Shown one piece after another: positions 34,301 through 41,448 of a DNA stretch of 56,785 nucleotides (position 1 is the stretch's first letter; every line of letters begins with the position of its first letter). The DNA is from Sterolibacterium sp. (GTDB lineage: Bacteria > Pseudomonadota > Gammaproteobacteria > Burkholderiales > Rhodocyclaceae), in assembly GCA_018061005.1 (NCBI GenBank), contig JAGOVA010000012.1:1-56785 (forward strand), in the 5' to 3' direction. The notes beneath the pieces were generated by a model. It worked only from the letters and a program-made list of their open reading frames with translations, was not told the DNA's origin and searched no databases. The position numbers and the translations under genes are program-made.

Positions 34301-34557
34301 CCGCCTACTCACGCCATCAGGCCGAGAAGGTCTATGTTCAGCATCGCCTGCGCGACGAAGCCGCGCTGATCTGGCAGCGCCTCGAGCGCGGCGCAGCGTT
34401 CTTCATTTGCGGCGACGCCACCCACATGGCCGCTGATGTCGAACAAGCACTGCTCGAGATCATTGCCAGCCAGTGCCCATGCAGCCCCAGCGCAGCACGA
34501 ACCTACCTCGAGCAGGTGGCGCGTGCCGGACGCTATCACAAGGATGTATGGGCCTGA
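31324..34557 (+). CDS. Fusion: geranylgeranyl-reductase-like flavoprotein + CysJ/CPR-type diflavin reductase
   Basis: A 1077-residue cytoplasmic protein of two modules. Residues about 10-430 are a geranylgeranyl reductase family (PHBH-fold) flavoprotein: VVGAGPAGATTAYYLA, then ARFPRDKYCGDAW (the family PRxKxCG element), and MAVGDAAGQTDPLTGEGIHTA near residue 303. After a linker (about 430-495), a flavodoxin-like FMN domain follows (LYGSEYGYSKSTA, ATAGDGEFPEHA, CGDSSYPNFCRAG). Next is a CPR-type FAD domain (RFYSIASSP, GLASNYLA) and an NADPH domain (IGPGTGVAPFRGFIQ, EKVYVQHRLRDE, ICGDATHMAADVEQALLEI), ending RYHKDVWA as CysJ does. All flavin and NADPH motifs look intact, so electrons could flow NADPH-FAD-FMN to the N-terminal flavin. 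No CysI partner is adjacent. A double-bond reductase of isoprenoids (for example quinone tails) or a hydroxylase is possible; the substrate is unknown. In-frame starts at 31267 and 31288 are alternatives; none has a good ribosome site. Divergent from narK1. Confidence 0.88.
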   Translation: MNPAAASQLHQEFDIIVVGAGPAGATTAYYLAHASRQQGRPLSVGLLDKARFPRDKYCGDAWCAPALEILEDMGVLQEIIAEGLFMDTTSGGFVSPSGENYMTREGGDATVSRENRTFAIKRIICDERIARRAVEVGATLIEDANVSSAHLDADGIWQVRCADERAFCGKMLIAADGATSKLARMLGVVSDAPSAAAARQYVKGGTHNFKAGGVLLFPEYVLPGYVALFRHYNDDIDLGAYIIPGGAARVEDAARIYEDRIYNDPFIQRVLGPKVEFLEPVRTASLRMGGVARSTMRQFMAVGDAAGQTDPLTGEGIHTAMMGGRLAAHRVLEMFAANAGPAAFDEAATAVYHQRWMAAFGKDFASSALSARMSYRFPFFLDAAASLAERVGDRFMNEFGAIMTGVKPKSTYARPDIALPLSWEVGKQFFRQKLLRQPAGEAAYRQRAEENPTRSSSFSAVCLRDPQISARSVAAALAQKTRVNPAEELFQFASDAPAARPLLILYGSEYGYSKSTALRLAEELAAVTVDDAPISPRVLDLAAHALIDWSREPLIFIICATAGDGEFPEHARSFVAWLEAGAALEQTAYALLACGDSSYPNFCRAGHQLHALLAQAGARALQPAAEVDQEDEDQLASWFDTVHTLLEHAPTLATQTMTGDYLPDAARYYYASHEENSGISRKHPCRARIVTRTLLTQNSTDEAQETVSLELDLHHFPDPRRMEWQPGDALGVLAHNPPTQVAQLLERMNLAGDTSITIGEETLRFEDALRSRLDLKSLHRARIEKFVTHINDATECAHWEKIVAEHEDADEAARAYAQGRELIDLLDDFPQTTRQLALADWLKLLPPIQPRFYSIASSPLIHAGQITLCVSRVRYTTHGKAREGLASNYLAAHLDIGSECDVFLQPNKTFRPISLDAPVGCVMIGPGTGVAPFRGFIQHMTQQARAANSTLAEIWPQGDVPLLFFGCRHPDQDFLYQTEWQALDTNGEIRLITAYSRHQAEKVYVQHRLRDEAALIWQRLERGAAFFICGDATHMAADVEQALLEIIASQCPCSPSAARTYLEQVARAGRYHKDVWA

Positions 34558-34670
34558 CATGCAGGGTCGCCCTTGCTCGCCCTGCTCCTCAAGGGGGTAG
34601 GGCAATGATTTGCATGCTCGCCGCACCCAAGACTTCAACCGGTCTCCGGGTTTTGGCTGACCCGTTCAAC

Positions 34671-34706
34671 AAAAACGGCTTCCGGAGCGATCAACTCCGA
34701 AAGCCG
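34671..34706 (-). terminator. Intrinsic terminator of the porin/PstS-like operon
   Basis: On the minus strand a near-perfect 12-bp stem (plus-strand arms 34676-34687 and 34695-34706, one G-U pair in the transcript) is followed by TTTTTGTTG. It lies 21 bp beyond the stop of the PstS-like gene. Confidence 0.85.
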
Positions 34707-34727
34707 CTGGCATGATGAAGCGTCAGA

Positions 34728-35126
34728 TCAGGGTGTCAGTACGGCTTTCACCGAACCATCGACAGCCCCCTTATCAATGTAGCCGACCGCATTGGCATTG
34801 GCCGCCACAAACTTTTTCACTTCAGCATCCGATGCCATTTCCTTCAGCGCCTGCGCCTTGCCGGTAAACACCAGCTTGGCCCAGTAGGCTTTCACCTGTG
34901 CCGCATCCTTGCCCGTGACCTTCTGATAAAAAGCATCACGCGTCGCGTTACCGTCCGGCAGATCAACCGCCGTCAATTCTGACGACTTGCCCAGAAAAAT
35001 ATTGCTCACCTGCTCGGCGGACAAACCACCACCATGCTTGGGATTGACGATCACCACCTGAGCGAATGCGGGAACGGCAGCCGCCAGCAACAAGCCACCC
35101 ACGAGTATCTGTTTGAAATTTTTCAT
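34728..35126 (-). CDS. Small periplasmic PstS-like (PBP-like) protein
   Basis: A 132-residue secreted protein. The signal peptide (about 22 residues) ends at VPAFA. The mature part matches a shortened phosphate-binding-protein fold: strand VVIVNP, LSAEQVSNIFLGKSSEL, a TRDAFYQKVTGKD helix, YWAKLVFTG, and a terminal AVGYIDKGAVDGSVKAVL. Full PstS proteins are over twice as long, so this is a one-lobe form of the kind often annotated as phosphate ABC transporter substrate-binding protein. The ligand is unknown and there are no permease genes. The ATG at 35126 has GGAG nine bases upstream. It follows the porin gene by 19 bp. Confidence 0.8.
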   Translation of the reverse strand: MKNFKQILVGGLLLAAAVPAFAQVVIVNPKHGGGLSAEQVSNIFLGKSSELTAVDLPDGNATRDAFYQKVTGKDAAQVKAYWAKLVFTGKAQALKEMASDAEVKKFVAANANAVGYIDKGAVDGSVKAVLTP

Positions 35127-35145
35127 GTCAGGCATCTCCAGGCGG

Positions 35146-36351
35146 TCAGAACACGAAATCCAGCGCGACGGTGTACAGATTCACCGACGCAGACTCTTGC
35201 ATGAATGCCGTTGTCACGTTTGTAAACCCCCCACGATTCAAGCCCGATGCCAGGCTGGGCTTTTTGATATGATCCAATTGCGCCTTCAGTGCCACATTCT
35301 TGTAGACGTCATAACGTAGCCCCAGGGTTGTGGTGTTCTGCTGATAATGCGTATTGACCCGGTTGTAAATCATGGTTACCACCGGATGCAGACCGGCCGG
35401 GGTGGCCTCCTCTTTGGAGGTGATGCGCGCATGTCCCACATAAGGGGTGAATTTCCCCACACGATACCCCAGCAAGGCAGACCAGGCATTACCATCCTGA
35501 ACGCTCGGCCCCTGGCTGCGTGCCAGAATGTACTCAGCCTGCGCCACCCATTTACTATCGTCGTACAGATAACCGAAATCATAGAGATCGGTATTCATAT
35601 TTCTGAATGACAGATCCGACGATGTGTAGCCGAAGAGATTTAGCGCACTTCTCAGCGTCGCCAATGAACTCCCATCGGCATTCGATTTGGTGCGGGTATA
35701 ACCAAAGCGGAAGGTATTGCTGTCTTTCTCGTACGCCACATTGAAGATTTTGGCTGAGCCACGGACATCGATGATATCGCCATTGCTCTGGGTGAGCAGT
35801 TTGAAGCGGCCACCGGTCAGCTGGGTGCTCAAGATACCGCCCGCCACATTGAACCGCGCACCGACATCCACACCATCCAGATGGGTGATCGGGTTATTCA
35901 TGTAGATTTCGTAAGCCGGGCGCACGGTAATTTGCGTATAGCCCACGTTACGGAAATCAGATGTCATGAACACCGGTGCCACGACACGACCCGCCCGCAC
36001 ATAAACGGTATCGTTAATCTGATACTTGAGGTTGGCCCATTCAAACTGCGGCGCATAGGAATTGTCGGCGCGATGATCGGCAATCACCTGTGCCGTGGCT
36101 GAAAAACCGTTGCCCAGATTGGCGACCGCCTGCCCGCCCAGTTTGGTATCCACCCCAAACATGGTCGAACTGCTCGCACCCGGCCCATTCGGCTGCGTGA
36201 TCGAGCCACGGAAATCTGCTGCACGCGTATTGCTATGCACCGCGCTCAACGTACCAAAACCACTAAAGTCATAAGTCACCTCGGCCAGTGCCGACTGTGC
36301 GCCAAACAGCCCGGCCAAGCTCATGGCTGCTGCTATTGCCTTCATTTTCAT
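35146..36351 (-). CDS. Outer-membrane porin-like protein
   Basis: A 401-residue beta-barrel candidate. The signal peptide (about 23 residues) ends at SALA, then EVTYDFSGFGTLSAVHSN begins the barrel. The rest alternates short beta-strands and turns with aromatic girdles and ends in Phe (VALDFVF), the outer-membrane assembly signal. The pattern fits substrate-specific or general porins of betaproteobacteria that lack the classic gram-negative porin N terminus. It forms an operon with the PstS-like gene, which suggests uptake of a common, perhaps anionic, solute (inference). AAGGA lies five bases upstream of the ATG. Confidence 0.8.
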   Translation of the reverse strand: MKMKAIAAAMSLAGLFGAQSALAEVTYDFSGFGTLSAVHSNTRAADFRGSITQPNGPGASSSTMFGVDTKLGGQAVANLGNGFSATAQVIADHRADNSYAPQFEWANLKYQINDTVYVRAGRVVAPVFMTSDFRNVGYTQITVRPAYEIYMNNPITHLDGVDVGARFNVAGGILSTQLTGGRFKLLTQSNGDIIDVRGSAKIFNVAYEKDSNTFRFGYTRTKSNADGSSLATLRSALNLFGYTSSDLSFRNMNTDLYDFGYLYDDSKWVAQAEYILARSQGPSVQDGNAWSALLGYRVGKFTPYVGHARITSKEEATPAGLHPVVTMIYNRVNTHYQQNTTTLGLRYDVYKNVALKAQLDHIKKPSLASGLNRGGFTNVTTAFMQESASVNLYTVALDFVF

Positions 36352-36508
36352 ATGGATCCTTTTTTTGATTTATTTCGTTTGATACGCATCAGCAAGACCT
36401 ATTTCGCATAGCCCTTTTAATGCCTGCATCACGTTCGCCGCCTTGATGCGGAACAGGCGAAAGATAAAGAATTGAGCACGAACTGTCCACTCCCCAGCGT
36501 CATGAGTG

Positions 36509-37000
36509 TCATGGGGAAAGCCCCTGATTCACTGCCCAGCGTTGTAGCTGTCCCAAGGGTAGCAGACCGGAAACCCCCTCCATCCGGTGGCGGGCATCAA
36601 AAAAATAGGTGCGCGGCAACTCACCCCACCAGCGCCGGTCGATTTCATGGCGCAACTTCTCCTCCTGCGCTTCGGCAAACACCCATTGCTCGACACCGGC
36701 CAAGCCCTGTTGCGCGGCAAAATCGGCCAGCGGTGCTATCGGCGCTGCAAGATCCGTAGACACCAGAACGATGTCCACCTGCGGATGCTGCCGCTTTAAC
36801 TCAGCCAGGGTTTTAAGCTCTTTCGGGCAGTGCGTGCAATCGATGGACCAAAAGGTCAGAATGAACGGATGCCCCGCACGCGCAGCACTTAGCCTGGCCA
36901 GGCTGCCACTGACAAACGGCTGTACAGCGGCATCGGCATCGGCCTGTGCCAGCGAGCACACCAGCCACAATAACCCGCACAAGCAATGCAACCATCTCAT
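36509..37000 (-). CDS. TlpA/thioredoxin-like periplasmic protein
   Basis: A 163-residue protein beginning with a signal sequence (MRWLHCLCGLLWLVCSLAQA). The mature part has a thioredoxin fold: ILTFWSIDCTHCPKEL with active-site Cys-Thr-His-Cys, VDIVLVSTDL, and a cis-proline-like LPRTYFFD. The CTHC centre suggests a thiol reductant or metal-chaperone type oxidoreductase in the periplasm and not a sulfide oxidase. Its ATG overlaps the stop of the sialidase-like gene (ATGA), so the two are translationally coupled. Earlier in-frame codons lie inside that gene. Confidence 0.85.
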   Translation of the reverse strand: MRWLHCLCGLLWLVCSLAQADADAAVQPFVSGSLARLSAARAGHPFILTFWSIDCTHCPKELKTLAELKRQHPQVDIVLVSTDLAAPIAPLADFAAQQGLAGVEQWVFAEAQEEKLRHEIDRRWWGELPRTYFFDARHRMEGVSGLLPLGQLQRWAVNQGLSP

Positions 37001-38298
37001 GGCTGACCGGTTCCCGGCCCTGCAACTATTTCCAGCGGCCACAGGCGCAGCCCCTCATCCGCCGTGTTCCAGACCAGCCAGACCTTGCCGCGACCACGAA
37101 TCAGTTGCGCGTAATCCGCCGCATGAGCGGTCATCGCCTGCGTCACCGGCACCGACCAGTGCTCACCCCGATCGCGCGAGTGCATCACCTGGATGCGTAA
37201 CACCTGAGCGTCGCTGTCATATTCCTGCCAGGCAATGAACACCGCATCGCCCTGCACCTGCAGACTGGCATGCGCGGGCTGGCGTTCGCCATCCGCAAAG
37301 AGTTGCGCCGCGTGCGCCGTCTGGCCATCGATATGCCGATACCAAAGCCCCGCCTTGTCCTTCGCCCCGGTGAACCAGGACAGATGCCGGCGACCTTGCG
37401 TGTCGATGGCCAGTGCGCCACCATGATGTGGGCAACCATTGAGTTGCCAGCCATCCTCACTGGTGCGCTGTGCCGCCGCGTTGAAGCGCGCAATGGCGAA
37501 GTCGCGGATCTGACTGCCATCAGCGGCCGCATAGATATGCCGCCACAGCGCCACCGGCACGCCATCGGCATCCTGTGCCAGACCGATGCGACAGCACTCA
37601 CAGGAATGATCGGCAAGCTTGCGGTTCGCGGAAAAGCTTTTACCGCCGTCAAGCGACTCAGCAACATAAACTGCCGCACCGGAATAGGGCTGCCCAGCCT
37701 TTTGTGCTGCCTGCAGATCACGCTTGTCGAGCCAGGCCAAAGCGACATGGCCATGCCTATCTACCGTCAGCGCGTCGAACCGATGGCTGATGACCTCACG
37801 ATTGTCATTGACCGTCAGCGGTGTCGTGAAGCTCCGGCCACCATCGAGCGAGCGACTGAAACGGATATCACCGGTCATCGGCCCGGACAGCCCATGCGTC
37901 CAGGAAACATACAGAACACCCTTCTGCACGACCAGCTTGGGGCGATTTTCACCGTCTCCCAGGATCGACTCAGGCTCGGCGTTGACCCGCACCGGCGAGC
38001 TGAAACCACGACCAAGGTCGTCCGAATAACTGGCCAGCAGCAAGCCATCCCTGGCCACCACGCGCCACAGGCGAGCCGCTTCACTGCTTTCCGTGGCTTC
38101 ATCAAAGGCAAGCGCCACCGCGAGCGACGGCCGGGCAAGAATTGCCTGCCAAGTTCGGCTGCGCTCGTGCGCTGCGGCCTTGTGGGGTGCTGCCTCGACG
38201 ACCAACGCTGTGGGCGATTCAGCATGCGCCGTGCAGGTCTGCGTCAGTAGCAGGGCTGCGGCAGCCGATGCAGCAAGGATTTTTCGTTGAGAACTCAT
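36997..38298 (-). CDS. Secreted sialidase-fold (BNR repeat) protein with Cys/His motifs
   Basis: A 433-residue protein with a signal peptide ending at TAHA. It contains several Asp-box (BNR) repeats of the sialidase propeller: SDDLGRGFSSP, SLDGGRSFTTP, SLDGGKSFSAN and SRDRGEHWSVP. Between repeats it has HSCECCRIG (about residue 231) and GCPHHGGALA (about 288), cysteine/histidine clusters not expected in a glycosidase and suggestive of metal binding. The Arg triad and catalytic residues of true sialidases are not evident, so glycan cleavage is doubtful. It sits between a TonB receptor and a TlpA-like thioredoxin, which points to periplasmic handling of an imported metal or metal complex (inference). 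Confidence 0.78.
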   Translation of the reverse strand: MSSQRKILAASAAAALLLTQTCTAHAESPTALVVEAAPHKAAAHERSRTWQAILARPSLAVALAFDEATESSEAARLWRVVARDGLLLASYSDDLGRGFSSPVRVNAEPESILGDGENRPKLVVQKGVLYVSWTHGLSGPMTGDIRFSRSLDGGRSFTTPLTVNDNREVISHRFDALTVDRHGHVALAWLDKRDLQAAQKAGQPYSGAAVYVAESLDGGKSFSANRKLADHSCECCRIGLAQDADGVPVALWRHIYAAADGSQIRDFAIARFNAAAQRTSEDGWQLNGCPHHGGALAIDTQGRRHLSWFTGAKDKAGLWYRHIDGQTAHAAQLFADGERQPAHASLQVQGDAVFIAWQEYDSDAQVLRIQVMHSRDRGEHWSVPVTQAMTAHAADYAQLIRGRGKVWLVWNTADEGLRLWPLEIVAGPGTGQP

Positions 38299-38348
38299 CC
38301 CGTGATTTATTTAACCTGCTCTATTTCTTCAGCATCTTCAACAGGGGC

Positions 38349-40574
38349 TCAATACTTGAACACCACTTCAGCAAAAAAGGCTCGACCCTGCGCTCGCGAT
38401 GACTGATAGTACTTGCGGTCGCTGAGGTTGCTGCCAGACACAGAGACACTGGTGTGTTCGTCAAATTTGTAGGCTAGCTTGGCATCGACGAGGAAGAACG
38501 GATCATAAGCGCCATAAACTCCGTTAATGACATCCCGGTTCTCTTCGTTGTTGTACACCTTGCCCACATAATGACCACCCAGCGAACCACGCCAGGCACC
38601 GTAACTACCTTCGATACCGAGGTTGGCCATGCGGCGTGGCGTAGCAGTCATCACTTTGCCGACCGTCAGCGGCTTGGCGAAATTCTCGGTAATTTTCGGA
38701 TCGTTGAACGTGACATTTGCATAGGTCGTGAGGCCTGCCATGAGTGGCTGACGCACTTCCAGCTCAATCCCGCGCACGCGTGCCTTACCTGCATTCTCGA
38801 CCCCCTGCGCCATCAGCGAATCCGACTGGGTACGATAGATCAGATCCTTGAGCCGGTTCTCAAACACCGTCGCGCGCAGCAGCGTGCCCCCTTGCAGACG
38901 TTGCTCGCCGCCAAGTTCCCAGGAAGTCACGGTCTCGGGTTTGAGACCCGGGTTCGGCGTAAACGTGTAACCGGTAGTCGGTGTCCACCAGCCAAAAGTG
39001 TCACGCAAATTGGGCGTGTGAAACGAAGTACCGACCGAACCACGCACCGTGATGGCCTCCACCGGTCGCCAGACCAATGAAAGTTTTGGGCTGAAATGCG
39101 ATTGCTTACGTGCCTCGAATTCGTTGCGATAGGCACCGGGGGCTTCGACCTGCTCGATCTCACCCTGCGTCGACCATTTGTCGTAGCGGCCGCCCACATA
39201 GGCCGTCAGCCGCTCGGCCAGGGCGATTTCGTCCTGCGCGTAAAACGAATAAGTGGTGTCCTCACCCGCAGTGTGATTCTTGATCGGTCCCATCGCACCA
39301 GGATTGCGCCAGTCGCTAATGGCGTAGGTCACCGTGTCGATGCTGCGTTTGACTGCCGACAGTCCGAGAGCCAGCTTCTGGCTCGCTGAAAGCGGCAGGC
39401 TGCCCTGCAAACCAGCGGAAATCTCACTGCTGGGCCGCAACATGCGCGAAGCAGTTCCCCCGGCAGCCAGCGTCGCACCCGGGCTCAGGACGATGTAGTT
39501 GTTGTAAAGCGGCATGTCCGCAAAGCCCAGCGTAGCCTTGAGCGCAGCACCGTTATCGAAGGCCTTCTCGTAAGAAGCCGAATAGCGGCTGTACTCCTTG
39601 ATCTCGCTGTCAGGCCCGGTGAGGAACTGCGACTCCCGCACCGACAGACGCGCGCCGCCCGCCAGCACGACGTTGCCGCTACTGACCGGCGTGCCCGCGG
39701 CATTAGTCAGATCAGTGTGGTAATGGTTGCGACCGCTGCTGGTGTACAGGAATTGCGATGCCCCAAGGATGACGTGCGAGCTATGATCGATGTCCCAGTA
39801 CAGCTTGACACCGACATTTTCGGCCGTCCAGCCAGCCTTGCCTTTGTCGCCCACCCGATAGCGGACATTACCGCTGGCATCTGTCGTGCGCGTCGCGCCA
39901 CTGACCGACGTGGCACCACTGCCAACACTGCCGCTGATCACCGCACTGAGCAGCACATCGTCCTTGATGAAGCCATCGCTGCGCTTGTAACCGTAGTCGA
40001 AAACCACCGCCACGCTGGGGCCGAAACGATCCTGATACACCACGCTGCCCGCACGAAAATCGTCCGTACCCAAACCACCGCGCACGGTAACGGCACGCTT
40101 GGTCGGCGCTTTGGTGATGATATTGATGACACCGCCCATGGCACTACCGCCATACAGCGAGGAGAACGGGCCGGGCACGACTTCAATGCGCTCGATTGTT
40201 TCGGTCGGCACCGACTCCCAGGTGACCGTGCCAATATAAGGATCGTTGAGCGTCTGACCATCAACCAGCACCAGCGTGCGCGAAGCATCCGGAATACCGC
40301 GCAGCATGATGTGGGTACCCATCACGCTGGGTTCGTGGCCGCCCGGCCGTGACGCATAGGCGCCGGGTATGTGAGTCAACGCCTCGTCGGCCGACTGGAT
40401 GTTACGTGCCTCGATCTCGCGCGCACCCACCACACTGACGGTGGCCGGCGCATCGGCCGTGCTCTTGGCAGACCTGGTTGCAGTAATCACGACTTCCTGC
40501 ACTTGTTCTGCGTGCACATTCAGCGCACAAGCCAGCGTCATGGTCATGGCGGAGTAACGAAACATCGGGTTCAT
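38349..40574 (-). CDS. TonB-dependent outer-membrane receptor (BtuB/OprC-like)
   Basis: A 741-residue receptor with a signal peptide ending at NVHA, TonB box QEVVITATRS, and plug motifs VLVDGQTLNDPYIG, IERIEVVPGPFSSLYGGSAM and GGVINIITK. It has a long barrel and a terminal FFAEVVFKY. It belongs to a different subclass from the two GMYLDGVY-type receptors in this window: the plug resembles BtuB/CirA/OprC-like proteins. First gene of a three-gene minus-strand operon (receptor, sialidase-like, thioredoxin). An FNR/Anr-like box lies about 93 bp upstream. Ligand not assignable; copper or another metal complex is a hypothesis. Confidence 0.88.
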   Translation of the reverse strand: MNPMFRYSAMTMTLACALNVHAEQVQEVVITATRSAKSTADAPATVSVVGAREIEARNIQSADEALTHIPGAYASRPGGHEPSVMGTHIMLRGIPDASRTLVLVDGQTLNDPYIGTVTWESVPTETIERIEVVPGPFSSLYGGSAMGGVINIITKAPTKRAVTVRGGLGTDDFRAGSVVYQDRFGPSVAVVFDYGYKRSDGFIKDDVLLSAVISGSVGSGATSVSGATRTTDASGNVRYRVGDKGKAGWTAENVGVKLYWDIDHSSHVILGASQFLYTSSGRNHYHTDLTNAAGTPVSSGNVVLAGGARLSVRESQFLTGPDSEIKEYSRYSASYEKAFDNGAALKATLGFADMPLYNNYIVLSPGATLAAGGTASRMLRPSSEISAGLQGSLPLSASQKLALGLSAVKRSIDTVTYAISDWRNPGAMGPIKNHTAGEDTTYSFYAQDEIALAERLTAYVGGRYDKWSTQGEIEQVEAPGAYRNEFEARKQSHFSPKLSLVWRPVEAITVRGSVGTSFHTPNLRDTFGWWTPTTGYTFTPNPGLKPETVTSWELGGEQRLQGGTLLRATVFENRLKDLIYRTQSDSLMAQGVENAGKARVRGIELEVRQPLMAGLTTYANVTFNDPKITENFAKPLTVGKVMTATPRRMANLGIEGSYGAWRGSLGGHYVGKVYNNEENRDVINGVYGAYDPFFLVDAKLAYKFDEHTSVSVSGSNLSDRKYYQSSRAQGRAFFAEVVFKY

Positions 40575-40661
40575 TGCGAAATTATTCTTTACGGATCAAT
40601 GGCTGTCGTTAACGACGGCATACGCCTTTTAGATGGCAAGCACACCGCATCTGCGATTCTC

Positions 40662-40694
40662 ATTTATTGATTTTCGTCAAGAAAATCAATAAAT
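40662..40694. promoter_or_regulatory. 33-bp palindrome with FNR/Anr-like box
   Basis: A perfect inverted repeat with 14-bp arms (left ATTTATTGATTTTC) around a 5-base centre GTCAA. Within it TTGAT-TTTC-GTCAA (40667-40680) fits the FNR/Anr/Dnr consensus TTGAT-N4-ATCAA in nine of ten positions. It lies about 93 bp upstream of the TonB receptor start (minus strand). The full dyad could equally be an operator for a metalloregulator or an RNA hairpin. Confidence 0.6.
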
Positions 40695-40731
40695 TGGAAA
40701 CGCAAAATTATAGAACGACCATAAGATGCCA

Positions 40732-40754
40732 GCCTGCGGCATATTGTCGCAGGC
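40732..40754 (-). terminator. Possible terminator after narL
   Basis: A 7-bp perfect stem GCCTGCG/CGCAGGC with a 9-base loop lies about 20 bp beyond the narL stop. There is no strong U-run immediately after it on the minus strand, so termination would be weak or factor-assisted. Confidence 0.4.
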
Positions 40755-40771
40755 CGTCCGGGCAGGGAATT

Positions 40772-41446
40772 TCAGCCCTCGTCCTTGCTCGTCAATCCAT
40801 GCTCAACCGCATACACCGCCGCCTGCACACGCGACAGCAGATTGAGTTTCTTGAGAATATTCTGGACGTGAATTTTCACTGTGCTTTCGGCGAGCTCGAG
40901 ACTCCGCGCAATCTCCTTGTTGCTAGCACCGCGCGCCAAAAAGCCGAGAATTTCACGTTCACGCGGCGACAAACGATCTTTGTCCGCAGGCACTGCCGCA
41001 GGTGCTGTCTGCGGCGTGCTGACGCTTTTCATCAGCTTGCTGGTCATCTGCGGCGACATGACGGAATCACCATCGACCGCGCTCCGAATGGCATTCACCA
41101 GAAAATCGGTCTCGATATTCTTAAGCAGATAACCATGCGCCCCCGCACGCAAGGCCTGCAACAGGTCTTCAACGTCTTCAGACACCGTTAACATCAGGAT
41201 GCGCGCATCGGGTGCCTCATCAGCCACCAGGCTCACCGCCTCGCGACCGGTGATCCCCGGCATGTGGATATCCAGCAACACAACATCCGGCTGCAGCGTC
41301 TTGGCACGCTTGACCCCTTCGAGCGCATCGCCCGCCTCACCCACCACATCGAAGCCCGGCTGGCGTTGCAACAAGGCCTTGATGCCGCTACGAAACAGGG
41401 TGTGATCGTCAATCAGCAGGATACGAAGGCGTTTTTCTTCAGTCAT
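40772..41446 (-). CDS. narL: Nitrate/nitrite response regulator, NarL family
   Basis: A 224-residue regulator. The receiver domain (about 8-125) has acidic residues IDDHTLF, phospho-acceptor Asp in VVLLDIHMPG, and the switch Lys in GYLLKNIETD. The LuxR-type helix-turn-helix (about 155-215) has LSPREREILGFLARGASNKEIA and STVKIHVQNILKKL. NarL binds heptamers upstream of nar, nir and other anaerobic genes after phosphorylation by NarX. It starts 2 bp after narX ends. Confidence 0.94.
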   Translation of the reverse strand: MTEEKRLRILLIDDHTLFRSGIKALLQRQPGFDVVGEAGDALEGVKRAKTLQPDVVLLDIHMPGITGREAVSLVADEAPDARILMLTVSEDVEDLLQALRAGAHGYLLKNIETDFLVNAIRSAVDGDSVMSPQMTSKLMKSVSTPQTAPAAVPADKDRLSPREREILGFLARGASNKEIARSLELAESTVKIHVQNILKKLNLLSRVQAAVYAVEHGLTSKDEG

Positions 41447-41448
41447 GG

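Noticed and set aside
36997-38298. Calling this gene a true exo-alpha-sialidase
   Set aside because: Asp-boxes alone only show the propeller fold. No sialidase active-site residues could be identified and the operon context does not involve glycans.
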